This document shows positions 39,722 to 48,185 of a stretch of DNA of 49,498 nt, one piece after another. This stretch comes from Rhodospirillales bacterium. GTDB lineage: Bacteria > Pseudomonadota > Alphaproteobacteria > Reyranellales > Reyranellaceae. Each line of letters opens with the position of its first letter. Position 1 is the stretch's first letter. The DNA lies in contig JACPOB010000129.1 in NCBI GenBank assembly GCA_016185145.1, positions 1 to 49,498 of the forward strand, in the 5' to 3' direction. The position numbers and the translations under genes were made by a program. The notes beneath the pieces were generated by a model that saw only the letters and a program-made list of their open reading frames with translations, was not told where the DNA came from and did not search any database.

Positions 39722-39848
39722 CCCGTCATCCCGACCGGAGCCGAGCGTAGCGAGGCGTAGTGGAGGGACCCTCTTCTTGTTGATGCATCGACAAGAGGAG
39801 GTCCCTCGACTGCGCCGCCCTTCGGGCGGCTTCGCTCGGGATGACGGG
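39722..39848. repeat. Long imperfect inverted repeat C2 (family C)
   Basis: The outer arms CCCGTCATCCCGACCGGAGCC and GGCTTCGCTCGGGATGACGGG match those of C1 (11691-11836). Inside are GGAGGGACC... / ...GGTCCCTC arms around TTGTTGATGCATCGACAAG, and the CGCCGCCCTTCGGGCGGC hairpin. The left end is seven bases upstream of the GS-like start codon and the right end 18 bases from the Rieske gene's stop. The repeat therefore also replaces the ribosome-binding region of the GS-like gene. Confidence 0.85.
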
Positions 39849-39866
39849 AAATCATATGCGATCGCT

Positions 39867-41201
39867 CTACGCCACCAGAGGCGAACGCGTGTTCGCAGCC
39901 CAGCTCGAGTCCTTGCGGCGCCGTTCGTCGAACTCCTTCCAATAGGCCTCCCAGCCCACGGTCGGAGCCATGCCGTCGACCGTCGCCGGCCCGCGAACGG
40001 TAGCCGCCCGTGCCGGATCGAGCCACATCGGCGGCTTCTCGCCGTTGCTCACCTGGCCGATCGCCGACAGCAGCAGGCGGCGATAGGCGATGATCGCCTT
40101 GTCGCTGTAGCCGAGATGCTCGCGCGAGCGGTCCTGGATCCGGCCCTGGCTCTCGATCGCCCACTGGTCGTGCACGTTGATGTCGAAGCCCATGCCGGTG
40201 AAGGTCTGCGTCTTCTGTTCGGCGATATTGTAGCCGTAATTGTTCTGCCGCCCGATGCGCGGCCTGTAGTCCGGCAGCTCGTAGAGTTCCAGCCTCTGTT
40301 CGCGCATCTGCCGATGATCGACCGGCTTACCGAAGCTGGTGAAGATCGCGTACCAGTAGCAGGACTCATCGTCGATCGGCACGTGCCACTGGGTGATCGT
40401 CATCTCCGTGCTCATCGGGATCACGAAGGCGTAGGGGAAGACGAGGTTGGTCACGCGCACGTGCGTGTGCTTCTCGCTGATCTTGCGCAGCGTGAACAGA
40501 CGCAGCCCGTAGTCGGTGCCCTCGACGTCGATGGTCGGCCGCGCGTACTCGCGCATCATGCGGCTCATCGGGATGTTGGAATCGGCGGAGTTGGCGCGGA
40601 ACTGCTTGCCGTAGGCGTCGCCCGACGGGTCTTCGTCCTCGTAGAAGCGATGCAGGTAGGAGGCGTGGGCAGGATCGATGCCGACTTCCAGCGCCTGCAG
40701 CCAGTTGCAATCGATCATGCCCTTGAAGGCGAAGGCGTGCGTTCCGGGCGCCAGGAAGCAGTCGAAGTCGGGGAAGGCGGGCGCTTCGCCCTCGCCAAGA
40801 TAGGCGAAGATGATCCCGTTCTTGACCACGACCGGGTAGCTCTTCTGGCGCACGCGCTGGCAGAGCACGCTGCCGTCGGGCTCGGCCGGTGTCTCCAGGC
40901 ACTTGCCGTCGACGTCGAACAACCAGCCATGGAACAGGCAGCGCAGACCGCCATCTTCCAGCCGGCCGTAGGCGAGGTCGGCGCCGCGATGCGGGCAGCC
41001 GCGGTCTAAAAGACCGTGACGGCCACGCTCGTCGCGGAACAGCACGAAGTCCTGGCCGAGCACGCGGACGGCCTTGGCGGGCCGCTCGTCCGGCAATTCA
41101 TCGGTCAGCGCCACCGGATGCCAATAGTGGCGCATCAGCGCTCCGCACTTGGTGCCGGGGCCGACGCGGGTGATCAGGTCGTTCTGCTCGGGGCTCATCA
41201 T
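39867..41201 (-). CDS. Rieske non-heme iron oxygenase, large (alpha) subunit, phthalate-dioxygenase-like
   Basis: 444 aa from ATG 41201; the GGAGG 11 bases upstream supports this over an in-frame extension to 41234. The Rieske 2Fe-2S cluster ligands are Cys69, His71, Cys88 and His91 in GCPHRGADLAYGR...CLFHGWLFD. The mononuclear iron site is in NWLQALEVGIDPAHASYLHRF (His179 and His184, bridging Asp176). The N-terminal ALMRHYWHPVAL is typical of the phthalate 4,5-dioxygenase subgroup, which uses a separate reductase. No reductase or ferredoxin gene is in the window. It hydroxylates or O/N-demethylates an aromatic or similar compound. An IclR regulator is divergent and may control it. Confidence 0.93.
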   Translation of the reverse strand: MMSPEQNDLITRVGPGTKCGALMRHYWHPVALTDELPDERPAKAVRVLGQDFVLFRDERGRHGLLDRGCPHRGADLAYGRLEDGGLRCLFHGWLFDVDGKCLETPAEPDGSVLCQRVRQKSYPVVVKNGIIFAYLGEGEAPAFPDFDCFLAPGTHAFAFKGMIDCNWLQALEVGIDPAHASYLHRFYEDEDPSGDAYGKQFRANSADSNIPMSRMMREYARPTIDVEGTDYGLRLFTLRKISEKHTHVRVTNLVFPYAFVIPMSTEMTITQWHVPIDDESCYWYAIFTSFGKPVDHRQMREQRLELYELPDYRPRIGRQNNYGYNIAEQKTQTFTGMGFDINVHDQWAIESQGRIQDRSREHLGYSDKAIIAYRRLLLSAIGQVSNGEKPPMWLDPARAATVRGPATVDGMAPTVGWEAYWKEFDERRRKDSSWAANTRSPLVA

Positions 41202-41243
41202 GGCGGCTGCGTCCTCCGGGCGACTATAGGGCAAGACGAGGTG

Positions 41244-41271
41244 TTACATTAACGAACATTCGTTCTATAAT
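41244..41271 (+). promoter_or_regulatory. Promoter of the IclR gene with an internal dyad
   Basis: TTACAT (41244-41249) and a perfect TATAAT (41266-41271) are spaced by 16 bases. Between them lies the dyad AACGAA-CA-TTCGTT (41251-41264). This position would let a bound regulator block the plus-strand promoter and affect the divergent Rieske-gene promoter. Autoregulation by the IclR protein is likely but not shown. Confidence 0.5.
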
Positions 41272-41322
41272 GGATTATTCAGCGATCCACCGATCCGTGG
41301 CAAGGCCCCCAATGAGCAGCCC

Positions 41323-42123
41323 ATGAGCAGACTGCGTCCACAAGATGCCGCGACGCGCGCCCAGCGCGCCCTCGGTGCCGACTTCTCCGAGGCCCTGGCG
41401 CGCGGGCTCGGCGTCATCAACGCCTTCGACGAGCAGCGCCGCCAGATGACGCTGAGCGACGTGGCGCGCGCCGTCGACCTGCCACGCGCCACGGTGCGAC
41501 GGGCGCTGGCGACCCTGGTGGCGCTTGGCTACCTCGAGGCCGACGGCCGGATGTTCCGTCTGACGCCGCGCATCCTGAAGCTCGCCATCGCCTACCTGTC
41601 GTCCGATCCCGTGCCGTCGATCCTGCAGCCGGTTTGTGAGCGCCTGTGCCGCCAGGTCGGTGCTTCCTGCTCGGTCGCGGTGCGCGACGGCGAGGAGGCG
41701 GTGATGATCGCGCGTGCCGTGCCGGCTCGACCGGCCTCGGTCGGCCTCGGCGTCGGCTACCGCCTGCCGGTGTTCTGCAGCGCGCTCGGTCGCGTGCTGG
41801 CGAGCGCCATGCCCGACGCCGAGCTCGACGCCTTCCTGGCCCAGTTGAAGCCGGTCCGCTTCACCCGCCAGACCGTCGTGGCCAAGCCCGAGATCCGTCG
41901 CCTGATCCTCGATGTCCGCAAGAAGGGCTATGCGCTGGCCGACCAGGAGGCCGAGGTCGGCATACGCTCGATCGCGGTGCCGCTGATCCGCTTCGACGGC
42001 AGGGCCGTGGCGGCGCTCAACATCGGCGTGCAGCCCGAGCAGGCGCCGGCGAAGGCGATGATCGCGGACTATCTGCCGCTGCTGCTCAAGGAAGCGACCG
42101 CGCTAAAGGAACGACTAGTCTGA
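41323..42123 (+). CDS. IclR-family transcriptional regulator (PcaR/PobR-like)
   Basis: 266 aa from ATG 41323. The winged helix-turn-helix (about 25-88) reads ALARGLGVINAFDEQRRQMTLSDVARAVDLPRATVRRALATLVALGYLEADGRMFRLTPRILKLAIAYL. The effector domain (about 100-260) has the IclR pattern: CERLCRQVGASCSVAVRDGEEAVMIARAVPARP, VGYRLPVFCSALGRVLAS and GYALADQEAEVGIRSIAVPLIRFDGRAVAALNIGVQ. The ARGLxVIxAF start and the YLSSDP segment are typical of PcaR/PcaU/PobR-type regulators of aromatic-acid catabolism. It is divergent from the Rieske oxygenase and upstream of the ABC operon; either or both could be targets. Confidence 0.93.
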   Translation: MSRLRPQDAATRAQRALGADFSEALARGLGVINAFDEQRRQMTLSDVARAVDLPRATVRRALATLVALGYLEADGRMFRLTPRILKLAIAYLSSDPVPSILQPVCERLCRQVGASCSVAVRDGEEAVMIARAVPARPASVGLGVGYRLPVFCSALGRVLASAMPDAELDAFLAQLKPVRFTRQTVVAKPEIRRLILDVRKKGYALADQEAEVGIRSIAVPLIRFDGRAVAALNIGVQPEQAPAKAMIADYLPLLLKEATALKERLV

Positions 42124-42211
42124 CCACGAAGCAGCTGCGCTCGCCGACTTCCATCGTCCGCCGTGACCTTCCAGGTGCCGCGTCACTATAGCTTTTTCCA
42201 ATGCATCGGCA

Positions 42212-42236
42212 CACAAACTTGAATTTGTGAGATAAT
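42212..42236 (+). promoter_or_regulatory. Candidate promoter/operator of the ABC operon
   Basis: CACAAA-CTTGAA-TTTGTG (42212-42229) is an 18-bp dyad with 6-base arms. It is followed at once by GATAAT (42231-42236), a fair -10, and it lies 117 bases upstream of the solute-binding gene start. No convincing -35 is seen. The dyad differs in sequence from the one in the IclR promoter, so a different regulator is possible. Confidence 0.35.
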
Positions 42237-42352
42237 GAGCGGCGACGGAAAGTCGCTTCAGTGCAAAACAAATGCCGGCGGGCAACGTCGGTCCCACAAT
42301 GAGCTTGCGACGCCAGGCCACTTTCCCTGACCACAAGAAACAGGAGGCGAAC

Positions 42353-43903
42353 ATGACGTGCACACGGCGTCGCCTGCTCGCCGCCGCCGCGGCTACCGCC
42401 ACCGGCCTGACGCTGCGCGAGCTGCTGTGGCCCGAAGCGGCCGAGGCCGGGACGCCGAAGACCGGAGGCAAGTTCGTCTACACGAATACATATCCCAACA
42501 ATTACATGGGCGACGCGCACAACGGCCGCCACCCCTATTACCTGCTCGACCTCAACACGCGCAGCGCCTTCAACGGCCTAGCCTATGTGAACGAGAAGCT
42601 CGAGGTCGAGCCCGAGCTCGCGACGAGCTGGCAGAGCGATGACCAGAAGGTCTGGGAGATTGCCCTGCGCGAGGGGGTCCAGTTCCACGACGGTCGCGAC
42701 ATGACCGCCGACGACGTGGTCTCGTCTTTTCTTTTCCACCAGCAAAAGACGGGCTTCGCCAAGCAGATCGTCAAGATCGAGAAGATCGGCAGCCATAAGG
42801 TGCGCATGCACCTCGACGAGCCCAACAGCGAGTTCGCCTACATCCTCGGCGAATACCAGCTGATGGTGATGCCCGCCGCACCCATCGACAAGATCGGCCT
42901 CGACGGCATCGGCACCGGGCCGTTTCGCATCGTCGAGCTCGACCCGAAGCGCCGCCTGATCATGGAAAAGAACGCGCAGTACTGGCGCAAGGGCTACCCG
43001 TTCGTCGACCGGCTCGAGGTGGCGAGTTCGCCCGGGCGCATGGAAAGCGCCCTGAACGGCTTTCGCGGCGGTCTGTTCGACGCGGTGCTCGGCGTCGACC
43101 CCGGCCTGCTGCCCGATCTCGAGCGCATGGGCTCGATGCGGATCGATTTCTCCGATGCTGGCGACCAGGCCCTGATGATCCTGCCGAAGTACGAAGGGTC
43201 GGTCTTCAACGACAAGCGCATCCGCTAGGCGCTGGCTCTCGCGATCGATCGCGACAAGATCGAGCGCATCGTCTACGGCGGCCCGAAGACCGGCTGGATC
43301 GGCAACGACACTCATCTCGGGCCGGCCAACGATTCGTTCATGCGGCGGCCGATTAAGCGCGACGTTGCCCTGGCCAAGAAGCTGCTCGCCGAGGCCGGCT
43401 ACCCGAACGGCATCACCCTGCCTACGTTTTATTTCACGGCGTCGTGGCCGGAAATCCCACGTGTCTTCCAGGTCCTGGCGCAGACCGTGAAGGAAGCGGG
43501 CATTACGCTGCCGATCGAGCAGCGCCCCGCCGATGGCTACCGCGAATGGCGCGTCGAGGACGCCGCGAGGACGCGCAAGCACCGCTTCGCCTACGGGCCG
43601 AGCGGCGTGCGCAACCCGGCGGTGAGCCTGTACCGCATGCGCCCCGACAACAACGAGAGCGGCTACTGGAGCGGGCTGGCCTGCGACGAATACATGCGCC
43701 TGTACTCGCAGGCGCTCTCCGAGCGCGACGCGGGCAAGCGCAAGGCGATCTACGTGCGCATGCAGCAGATACTGTTCGACGAAGTTCCCGCCGTCCATCC
43801 GGTCGGCCGCAAGAACATGCTGATCTATGCGACGAACGTGCACGGGCTGAAGAACCACTCCCAGTTCTGGTCGATCCGCTTCGATGGAGTGTGGAAGGCC
43901 TGA
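42353..43903 (+). pseudogene. Peptide/nickel-type ABC solute-binding protein (SBP family 5) interrupted by an amber codon
   Basis: The open frame begins at ATG 42353 (AGGAGG upstream) with a Tat-like signal (TRRRLLAAAAATATG) and would encode 516 residues. A TAG at 43226-43228 (codon 292) breaks it; reading continues in the same frame without any other lesion to TGA 43903. The flanks NDKRIR*ALALAIDRDKIERIVYGG show that the stop replaces the residue normally Gln in 'VRQALALAIDR' (CAG to TAG, one transition). Family-5 features lie on both sides: ATSWQSDDQKVWEIALREGVQFHDGRDMTADDVV before, and RDVALAKKLLAEAGYPNGI after. A 291-residue product lacks the second lobe and cannot be a normal receptor. 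Sequencing error or suppression remain possible. Confidence 0.85.
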
Positions 43904-43904
43904 G

Positions 43905-44867
43905 ATGCTGCACGCCTTCCTGCGTCGCCTGGCGCTCTCGGCGCTGGTGGTCCTGCTGGTCACGATCCTCGTGTTCGTCGCAACCGAGGTCTTGCCCGGA
44001 GACGCCCTGCAGGTGAGCCTGACCGCGGACGAAGCGGCGCAGATGAGCGCCGAGGACTTCGCGCGCCGGCGCGCCGAGCTCGGCCTCGATCGCCCGGCGA
44101 GCATCCGCTACCTGACGTGGCTTGCCGGCGCCGTGCACGGTGATTTCGGCAAGACGCTTATCGGCAAGACGCCGGTCGCCGAGGTGATCGGCTACCCGCT
44201 GCGCAATTCACTGCTGCTCGGGCTCGTGACGGCGCTGGTCGCCATTCCGCTGGCGCTCGCGATCGGCATCGCCGCCGCATGGTGGCGCGACCGCCTGCCC
44301 GACATGATCGTTTCGACCGGTGCGGTGCTCGGCTACTCGATTCCCGAATTCGCCTCCGGCAACTTCCTCGTGCTCTGCTTCGCCATCTGGATACCGATCT
44401 TTCCGGCGGTGATCACCGCCTTCAGCAACGATCCGCCGAGCCACCTGCTCGCCGTTTCGTTCCTGCCAATCATGGTCGTCGTCTTCGCGTCGATCGCCCA
44501 CCTGGTCCGGCTGGTCCGCGCAGGCTTCATCGAGTCGTTGAGCAGCGACTATGTCGAGCGCGCACGGCTCGCCGGCGCCTCGCAGTGGAGCCTGCTGCTG
44601 CGCCACGCGCTGCCGGCGTCGGTGATCCCGGCCCTCAACTCGGCGGCGCTCTACGTCGCCGGTCTTCTCAGCGGCCTGATCGTGGTCGAGAAGGTGTTCT
44701 CCTATCCCGGACTCGGCATGGTGCTGATCCAGGCGGTCGACAAGCGCGAGGTCGCCATCGTGCAGGCCGTCGGCCTGATCGCCGCGCTCCTGGTGATCGG
44801 CCTCAACCTCGCCGCCGACATTGCCGTCATAGCGCTCGACCCGCGTGCTCGGAGCGCGCGCGCATGA
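43905..44867 (+). CDS. ABC transporter permease (DppB/OppB type)
   Basis: 320 aa from ATG 43905, one base after the stop of the solute-binding gene. It has a long N-terminal membrane segment (LALSALVVLLVTILVF), the periplasmic LxxDRPASIRYLTWLAGAVHGDFGKTLIGKTPVAEVI stretch typical of DppB proteins, and five further membrane spans. The EAA-type loop DYVERARLAGASQWSLLLRHALPASVIPAL (about 215-245) contacts the ATPase. It forms the inner-membrane channel with the next gene product. Its stop overlaps the start of that gene (ATGA). Confidence 0.94.
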   Translation: MLHAFLRRLALSALVVLLVTILVFVATEVLPGDALQVSLTADEAAQMSAEDFARRRAELGLDRPASIRYLTWLAGAVHGDFGKTLIGKTPVAEVIGYPLRNSLLLGLVTALVAIPLALAIGIAAAWWRDRLPDMIVSTGAVLGYSIPEFASGNFLVLCFAIWIPIFPAVITAFSNDPPSHLLAVSFLPIMVVVFASIAHLVRLVRAGFIESLSSDYVERARLAGASQWSLLLRHALPASVIPALNSAALYVAGLLSGLIVVEKVFSYPGLGMVLIQAVDKREVAIVQAVGLIAALLVIGLNLAADIAVIALDPRARSARA

Positions 44868-45712
44868 GCCTTCGCCTCGAGCTCGCGACGCTGAAGCGGC
44901 CGATGGCCATCATCGGTCTCGCGATCGTCGCCGTGCACCTCGCGCTGGCGCTGCTGTCGCCGTGGATCTCACCGTTCGATCCGACCGAGCTGGTCGGTGG
45001 CCGTGCCCAGCCGCCCGGCGCCGAGTTCTGGATGGGCACCGACGTGTTGGGACGCGACTTCCTTTCGCGCCTGCTCCACGGCGGCAGGCTGGCGCTGCTG
45101 GTGAGCTTCACCGGCGTGGTCATGTCCGTCGTCGCCGGCAGCATCGCCGGCGTCGCCGCGGCCTATATCGGCGGCGCCTTCGACGCCGTGGTCATGCGCC
45201 TGTGCGACACCAAGCTCGCCATTCCAGGCATCCTCTTCGTCGCTTTGTTCGTCACCGGCTTCGGCGAGTCGGTTCCCGTGCTGATCACACTGATCGGGGT
45301 GATCTACTTTCCCGGCGTGATCCGCATCGTCCGCGCCCAGGCACTGACGCAGGTTGGGCTAGGCTACGTCAAGTCCGCACAGCTGCGCGGCGAGAGCGCG
45401 ATTTCGATCGTCGTTCGCGAGATTCTGCCGAACACGCTCGACGTCGTCTATGTCGAGCTGGCGATTCGCATGTCCCATGCGGTGCTGCTGATGAGCGCAA
45501 TGTCCTTCCTCGGCCTCGGCATCTCGCCGCCGACGCCCGACTGGGGCCTGATGGTGGCCGAGGGTGTCAGCCAGATCTCATTCGCGCCCTGGCTGGTGGT
45601 CCTTCCGGCAGTCTTCATCAGCACCCTCGTCATCGGTCTCAACTTTGGCGCCGAGGCGCTCGCCAATGCGCTCGGCATGGATGCGGCTCGCGGCCACGTC
45701 GGAGGCGCATGA
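44864..45712 (+). CDS. ABC transporter permease (DppC/OppC type)
   Basis: 282 aa. The N-terminal LKRPMAIIGLAIVAVHLALALLSPWISPFDPTELVGG, followed by FWMGTDVLGRDFLSRLLHGGRLALLVSF, is the OppC/DppC signature region. The EAA loop is LTQVGLGYVKSAQLRGESAISIVVREILPNTLDVV (about 162-196), and SFLGLGISPPTPDWGLMVAEG near the end is conserved in the family. Both ends overlap neighbouring genes through ATGA, so the operon is strongly coupled. It should pair with the DppB-type permease. Confidence 0.95.
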   Translation: MSLRLELATLKRPMAIIGLAIVAVHLALALLSPWISPFDPTELVGGRAQPPGAEFWMGTDVLGRDFLSRLLHGGRLALLVSFTGVVMSVVAGSIAGVAAAYIGGAFDAVVMRLCDTKLAIPGILFVALFVTGFGESVPVLITLIGVIYFPGVIRIVRAQALTQVGLGYVKSAQLRGESAISIVVREILPNTLDVVYVELAIRMSHAVLLMSAMSFLGLGISPPTPDWGLMVAEGVSQISFAPWLVVLPAVFISTLVIGLNFGAEALANALGMDAARGHVGGA

Positions 45713-47382
45713 CGCTGCTCCGCGCCGAATCGCTCGACGTCGCCTACCGCAGACCCGACGGCGCCCTGCAGCCGGCCGTGATCGACGCGAGCTTCGTGCT
45801 CGAAGCCGGCGAGAGCCTGGGCATCGTCGGCGAGAGCGGCTCGGGCAAGTCGACGCTCGCGCGTGCGCTGCTCGGCCACACGCGGCCGGGCGGCGTCATC
45901 ACCTCGGGCCGGGTCTGCCTCGACGACCGCGACATCAAGAGCCTCGACCCCGAGGAAATGCGCCTCCTGCGCGGCGGCCGCGTCGCTTTCGTGCCGCAGA
46001 ACCCGCTCAGCTCACTGACCCCGCACCTGCGGGCCGGCAGCCAGGTGGCCGAAGCCGTGCGCGTCCACCGCCGCTGCGGCGCCAAGGAAGCGCGGGAGAT
46101 CGCGATCGAGCTCTTCGCCGCCACCAACCTGCCGCGCCCGGCGGAGCTCTACCACCGCTATCCCCACGAACTCTCCGGCGGCCAGCGGCAGCGCGTCGTC
46201 ATCGCTGCGGCGTTGGCGGGCAATCCGCGCCTGGTGATTCTCGACGAGCCCACCACCGCCCTCGACAAGACCACCGAGATCCAGGTGCTGGAGCTGGTGC
46301 AGGCGCTGCGCGGTCGGCTCAATGCGGCGCTGATCTACGTCAGCCACGACCTGAACGTGATCTCCGAGATGTGCGAGCGCGTGCTGGTGATGCTTTCCGG
46401 CCGCATCGTCGAAAGCGGCCCGACCGCACGGGTCTATCACCATCCAGCCCGCGACTACACGCGACGGCTGATCGCAGCGATCCCTCGCGTCGATGCGCCG
46501 CGCGCTCCGTCGCCGGTCGCTTCGTCGCCACTGCGCGAAGCGCCGCTGCTCTCGGCGGCCGACCTCGGCTATCGCTACCCGGCGCAGCGCGGGCTCTTCG
46601 GGTGGGGCAAAGGAGGGGAGGCCGCGCCGGCACTGCAAGGCCTGTCGTTCGCGATTCGCCGCGGCGAGACTGTTGGCCTGGTCGGCGAATCGGGCAGCGG
46701 CAAGAGCACCGCGGCAGCGCTCGTCGCCGGGCTGATCGCGCCTGGCCAGGGGCGGCTCGATTTCGAAGGCCGGCCGCTACCGGGCCTCGCCCGCGACCGC
46801 TCCGCCGACACGCGACGCCGCATCCAAATGGTGTTCCAGGACCCGCTCTCGTCGCTCAATCCGCGCCATCGCGTCGGCACCATCCTCGAGCGGCCGCTCG
46901 TCTCCTTCCACGGCCTGTCGCCGGCATCCGCGCGGCGGCGTGCGCTCGAGTTGCTGGGCCGGGTGCAGCTCGACGCCGCGCTGATCGACAGCTATCCCCG
47001 GCAGCTCTCGGGCGGCCAGCAGCAACGCGTCGCCTTTGCACGCGCCTTCGCCGCCGATCCCGACCTCATCGTCTGTGACGAGATCACCTCCGCCCTCGAC
47101 GTCTCCGTGCAGGCGCAGGTGCTCGAGATGGTGAAGTCGCTGCAGCGCGACGCCGGCACCGCCTGCCTCTTCATCAGCCACGACCTCGGCGTGATCCGCC
47201 GCATGGCCGATCGGGTGGTGGTGCTGCAGGCCGGCTTGGTTCGTGAGGCGGGCGACACCGACATGGTGTTCGACAAGCCCGTTCACGACTATACGCGGCT
47301 GCTGCTGCAAGCGGCGACGCGCGGCTACGGCAACCTGCCTCCGGCCGCAGAGATTACAGAACAAGACGGGCGCGCCGCATGA
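45709..47382 (+). CDS. ABC transporter ATPase with two fused nucleotide-binding domains (DppDF-like)
   Basis: 557 aa, two ABC cassettes in one chain. Cassette 1: Walker A GESGSGKST at 41-49, Q-loop FVPQNPLSS, signature LSGGQRQRV, Walker B LVILDEPTTALD and H-switch YVSHDLN. Cassette 2: Walker A GESGSGKST about residue 325, FQDPLSSLNPRHRVG, signature LSGGQQQRVAFARAF, Walker B LIVCDEITSALD and ISHDLGVIRRMADRV. In cassette 2 the residue after the Walker B Asp is Glu, as required for hydrolysis. It powers the DppB/DppC-like permeases. Both ends overlap neighbours (ATGA). Confidence 0.96.
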   Translation: MTLLRAESLDVAYRRPDGALQPAVIDASFVLEAGESLGIVGESGSGKSTLARALLGHTRPGGVITSGRVCLDDRDIKSLDPEEMRLLRGGRVAFVPQNPLSSLTPHLRAGSQVAEAVRVHRRCGAKEAREIAIELFAATNLPRPAELYHRYPHELSGGQRQRVVIAAALAGNPRLVILDEPTTALDKTTEIQVLELVQALRGRLNAALIYVSHDLNVISEMCERVLVMLSGRIVESGPTARVYHHPARDYTRRLIAAIPRVDAPRAPSPVASSPLREAPLLSAADLGYRYPAQRGLFGWGKGGEAAPALQGLSFAIRRGETVGLVGESGSGKSTAAALVAGLIAPGQGRLDFEGRPLPGLARDRSADTRRRIQMVFQDPLSSLNPRHRVGTILERPLVSFHGLSPASARRRALELLGRVQLDAALIDSYPRQLSGGQQQRVAFARAFAADPDLIVCDEITSALDVSVQAQVLEMVKSLQRDAGTACLFISHDLGVIRRMADRVVVLQAGLVREAGDTDMVFDKPVHDYTRLLLQAATRGYGNLPPAAEITEQDGRAA

Positions 47383-48185
47383 AGTTCGTTCACATCACCG
47401 ACACTCATCTCGTCACACCGGGCGAAAAACTCTACGAGCTCGACCCATACGAGCGCCTCGTCAGTTGCATCGACGACGTGCTGGCGCATCACGCCGATGC
47501 CGCCTTCTGCGTCATCACCGGCGATCTCGCGCATCGCGGCGAGCTCGCCGCCTACGAAGGCATGGCACGCCAGCTCGCGCGCCTGCCGATGCCGGTCTAT
47601 CCGCTGCTCGGCAACCACGACCTTCGGGGGCCGTTCGTGCAGGCGTTTCCACTCGGGCCGCGCGACGTCAACGGCTTCGTGCAAACCGTGCTCGATCGTG
47701 CCGAAGGCCGTTTCCTCTTTCTCGACACGTTGGATGAAGGCGTCAACGGCGGCCGCTATTGCGACCGACGCTCCGAGTGGCTGCGCGCGCGCCTGGCCGA
47801 GGCAGGCGAGCGTGCGGTGTTCCTCTTCATGCACCACCCGCCGTTCTCGATCGGCATCCCATGCGTCGACGCGATAGCGCTGGCCGAGCCTGAGCGCTTC
47901 GCCCAGCTCGTCGACGCGCGGCGCAACATCCGCCACCTTTTCTACGGTCACGTGCACCGGCCGGTCTGCGGTAGCTGGCATGGCATTCCAGTGTCGACCA
48001 TGCGCGGGCTGAACCACCAGGTTCCGTTTGACCTTCATACGGTCGAGCCGGTGCCCAAGAGCCACGAGCCTCCGGCGTACGCGGTCGTCTTCGTCGACCC
48101 GGCGCAGGTGACCGTGCATTTCCACGACTTCCTCGATCGACGCACGCTGGTGAAGGCCGGCGAGCACTACGAGTACGCGCCATGA
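47379..48185 (+). CDS. GpdQ-like metallophosphoesterase (phosphodiesterase)
   Basis: 268 aa. The binuclear-metal ligands fall almost exactly where they do in Enterobacter GpdQ: Asp8 and His10 (HITDTH), Asp49 (TGDLAH), Asn79 and His80 (LGNHD), His152/153 (MHHPP), His191 and His193 (YGHVHRP). The size is also the same. GpdQ hydrolyses glycerophosphodiesters; related class III enzymes cleave cyclic nucleotides. It is cytoplasmic, with no signal peptide. Its ATG overlaps the ATPase stop, so it belongs to the ABC operon. The transporter may therefore bring in a phosphodiester-containing solute, or the enzyme may process an imported product (inference). An ATGA overlap at 48182 leads into a broken gene. 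Confidence 0.92.
   Translation: MKFVHITDTHLVTPGEKLYELDPYERLVSCIDDVLAHHADAAFCVITGDLAHRGELAAYEGMARQLARLPMPVYPLLGNHDLRGPFVQAFPLGPRDVNGFVQTVLDRAEGRFLFLDTLDEGVNGGRYCDRRSEWLRARLAEAGERAVFLFMHHPPFSIGIPCVDAIALAEPERFAQLVDARRNIRHLFYGHVHRPVCGSWHGIPVSTMRGLNHQVPFDLHTVEPVPKSHEPPAYAVVFVDPAQVTVHFHDFLDRRTLVKAGEHYEYAP

Noticed and set aside
43226..43228. Pyrrolysine or programmed amber recoding
   Set aside because: No pylT/pylS-like genes or recoding stem are seen, and the aligned residue in the family is an ordinary Gln. A mutation or sequencing error is simpler.
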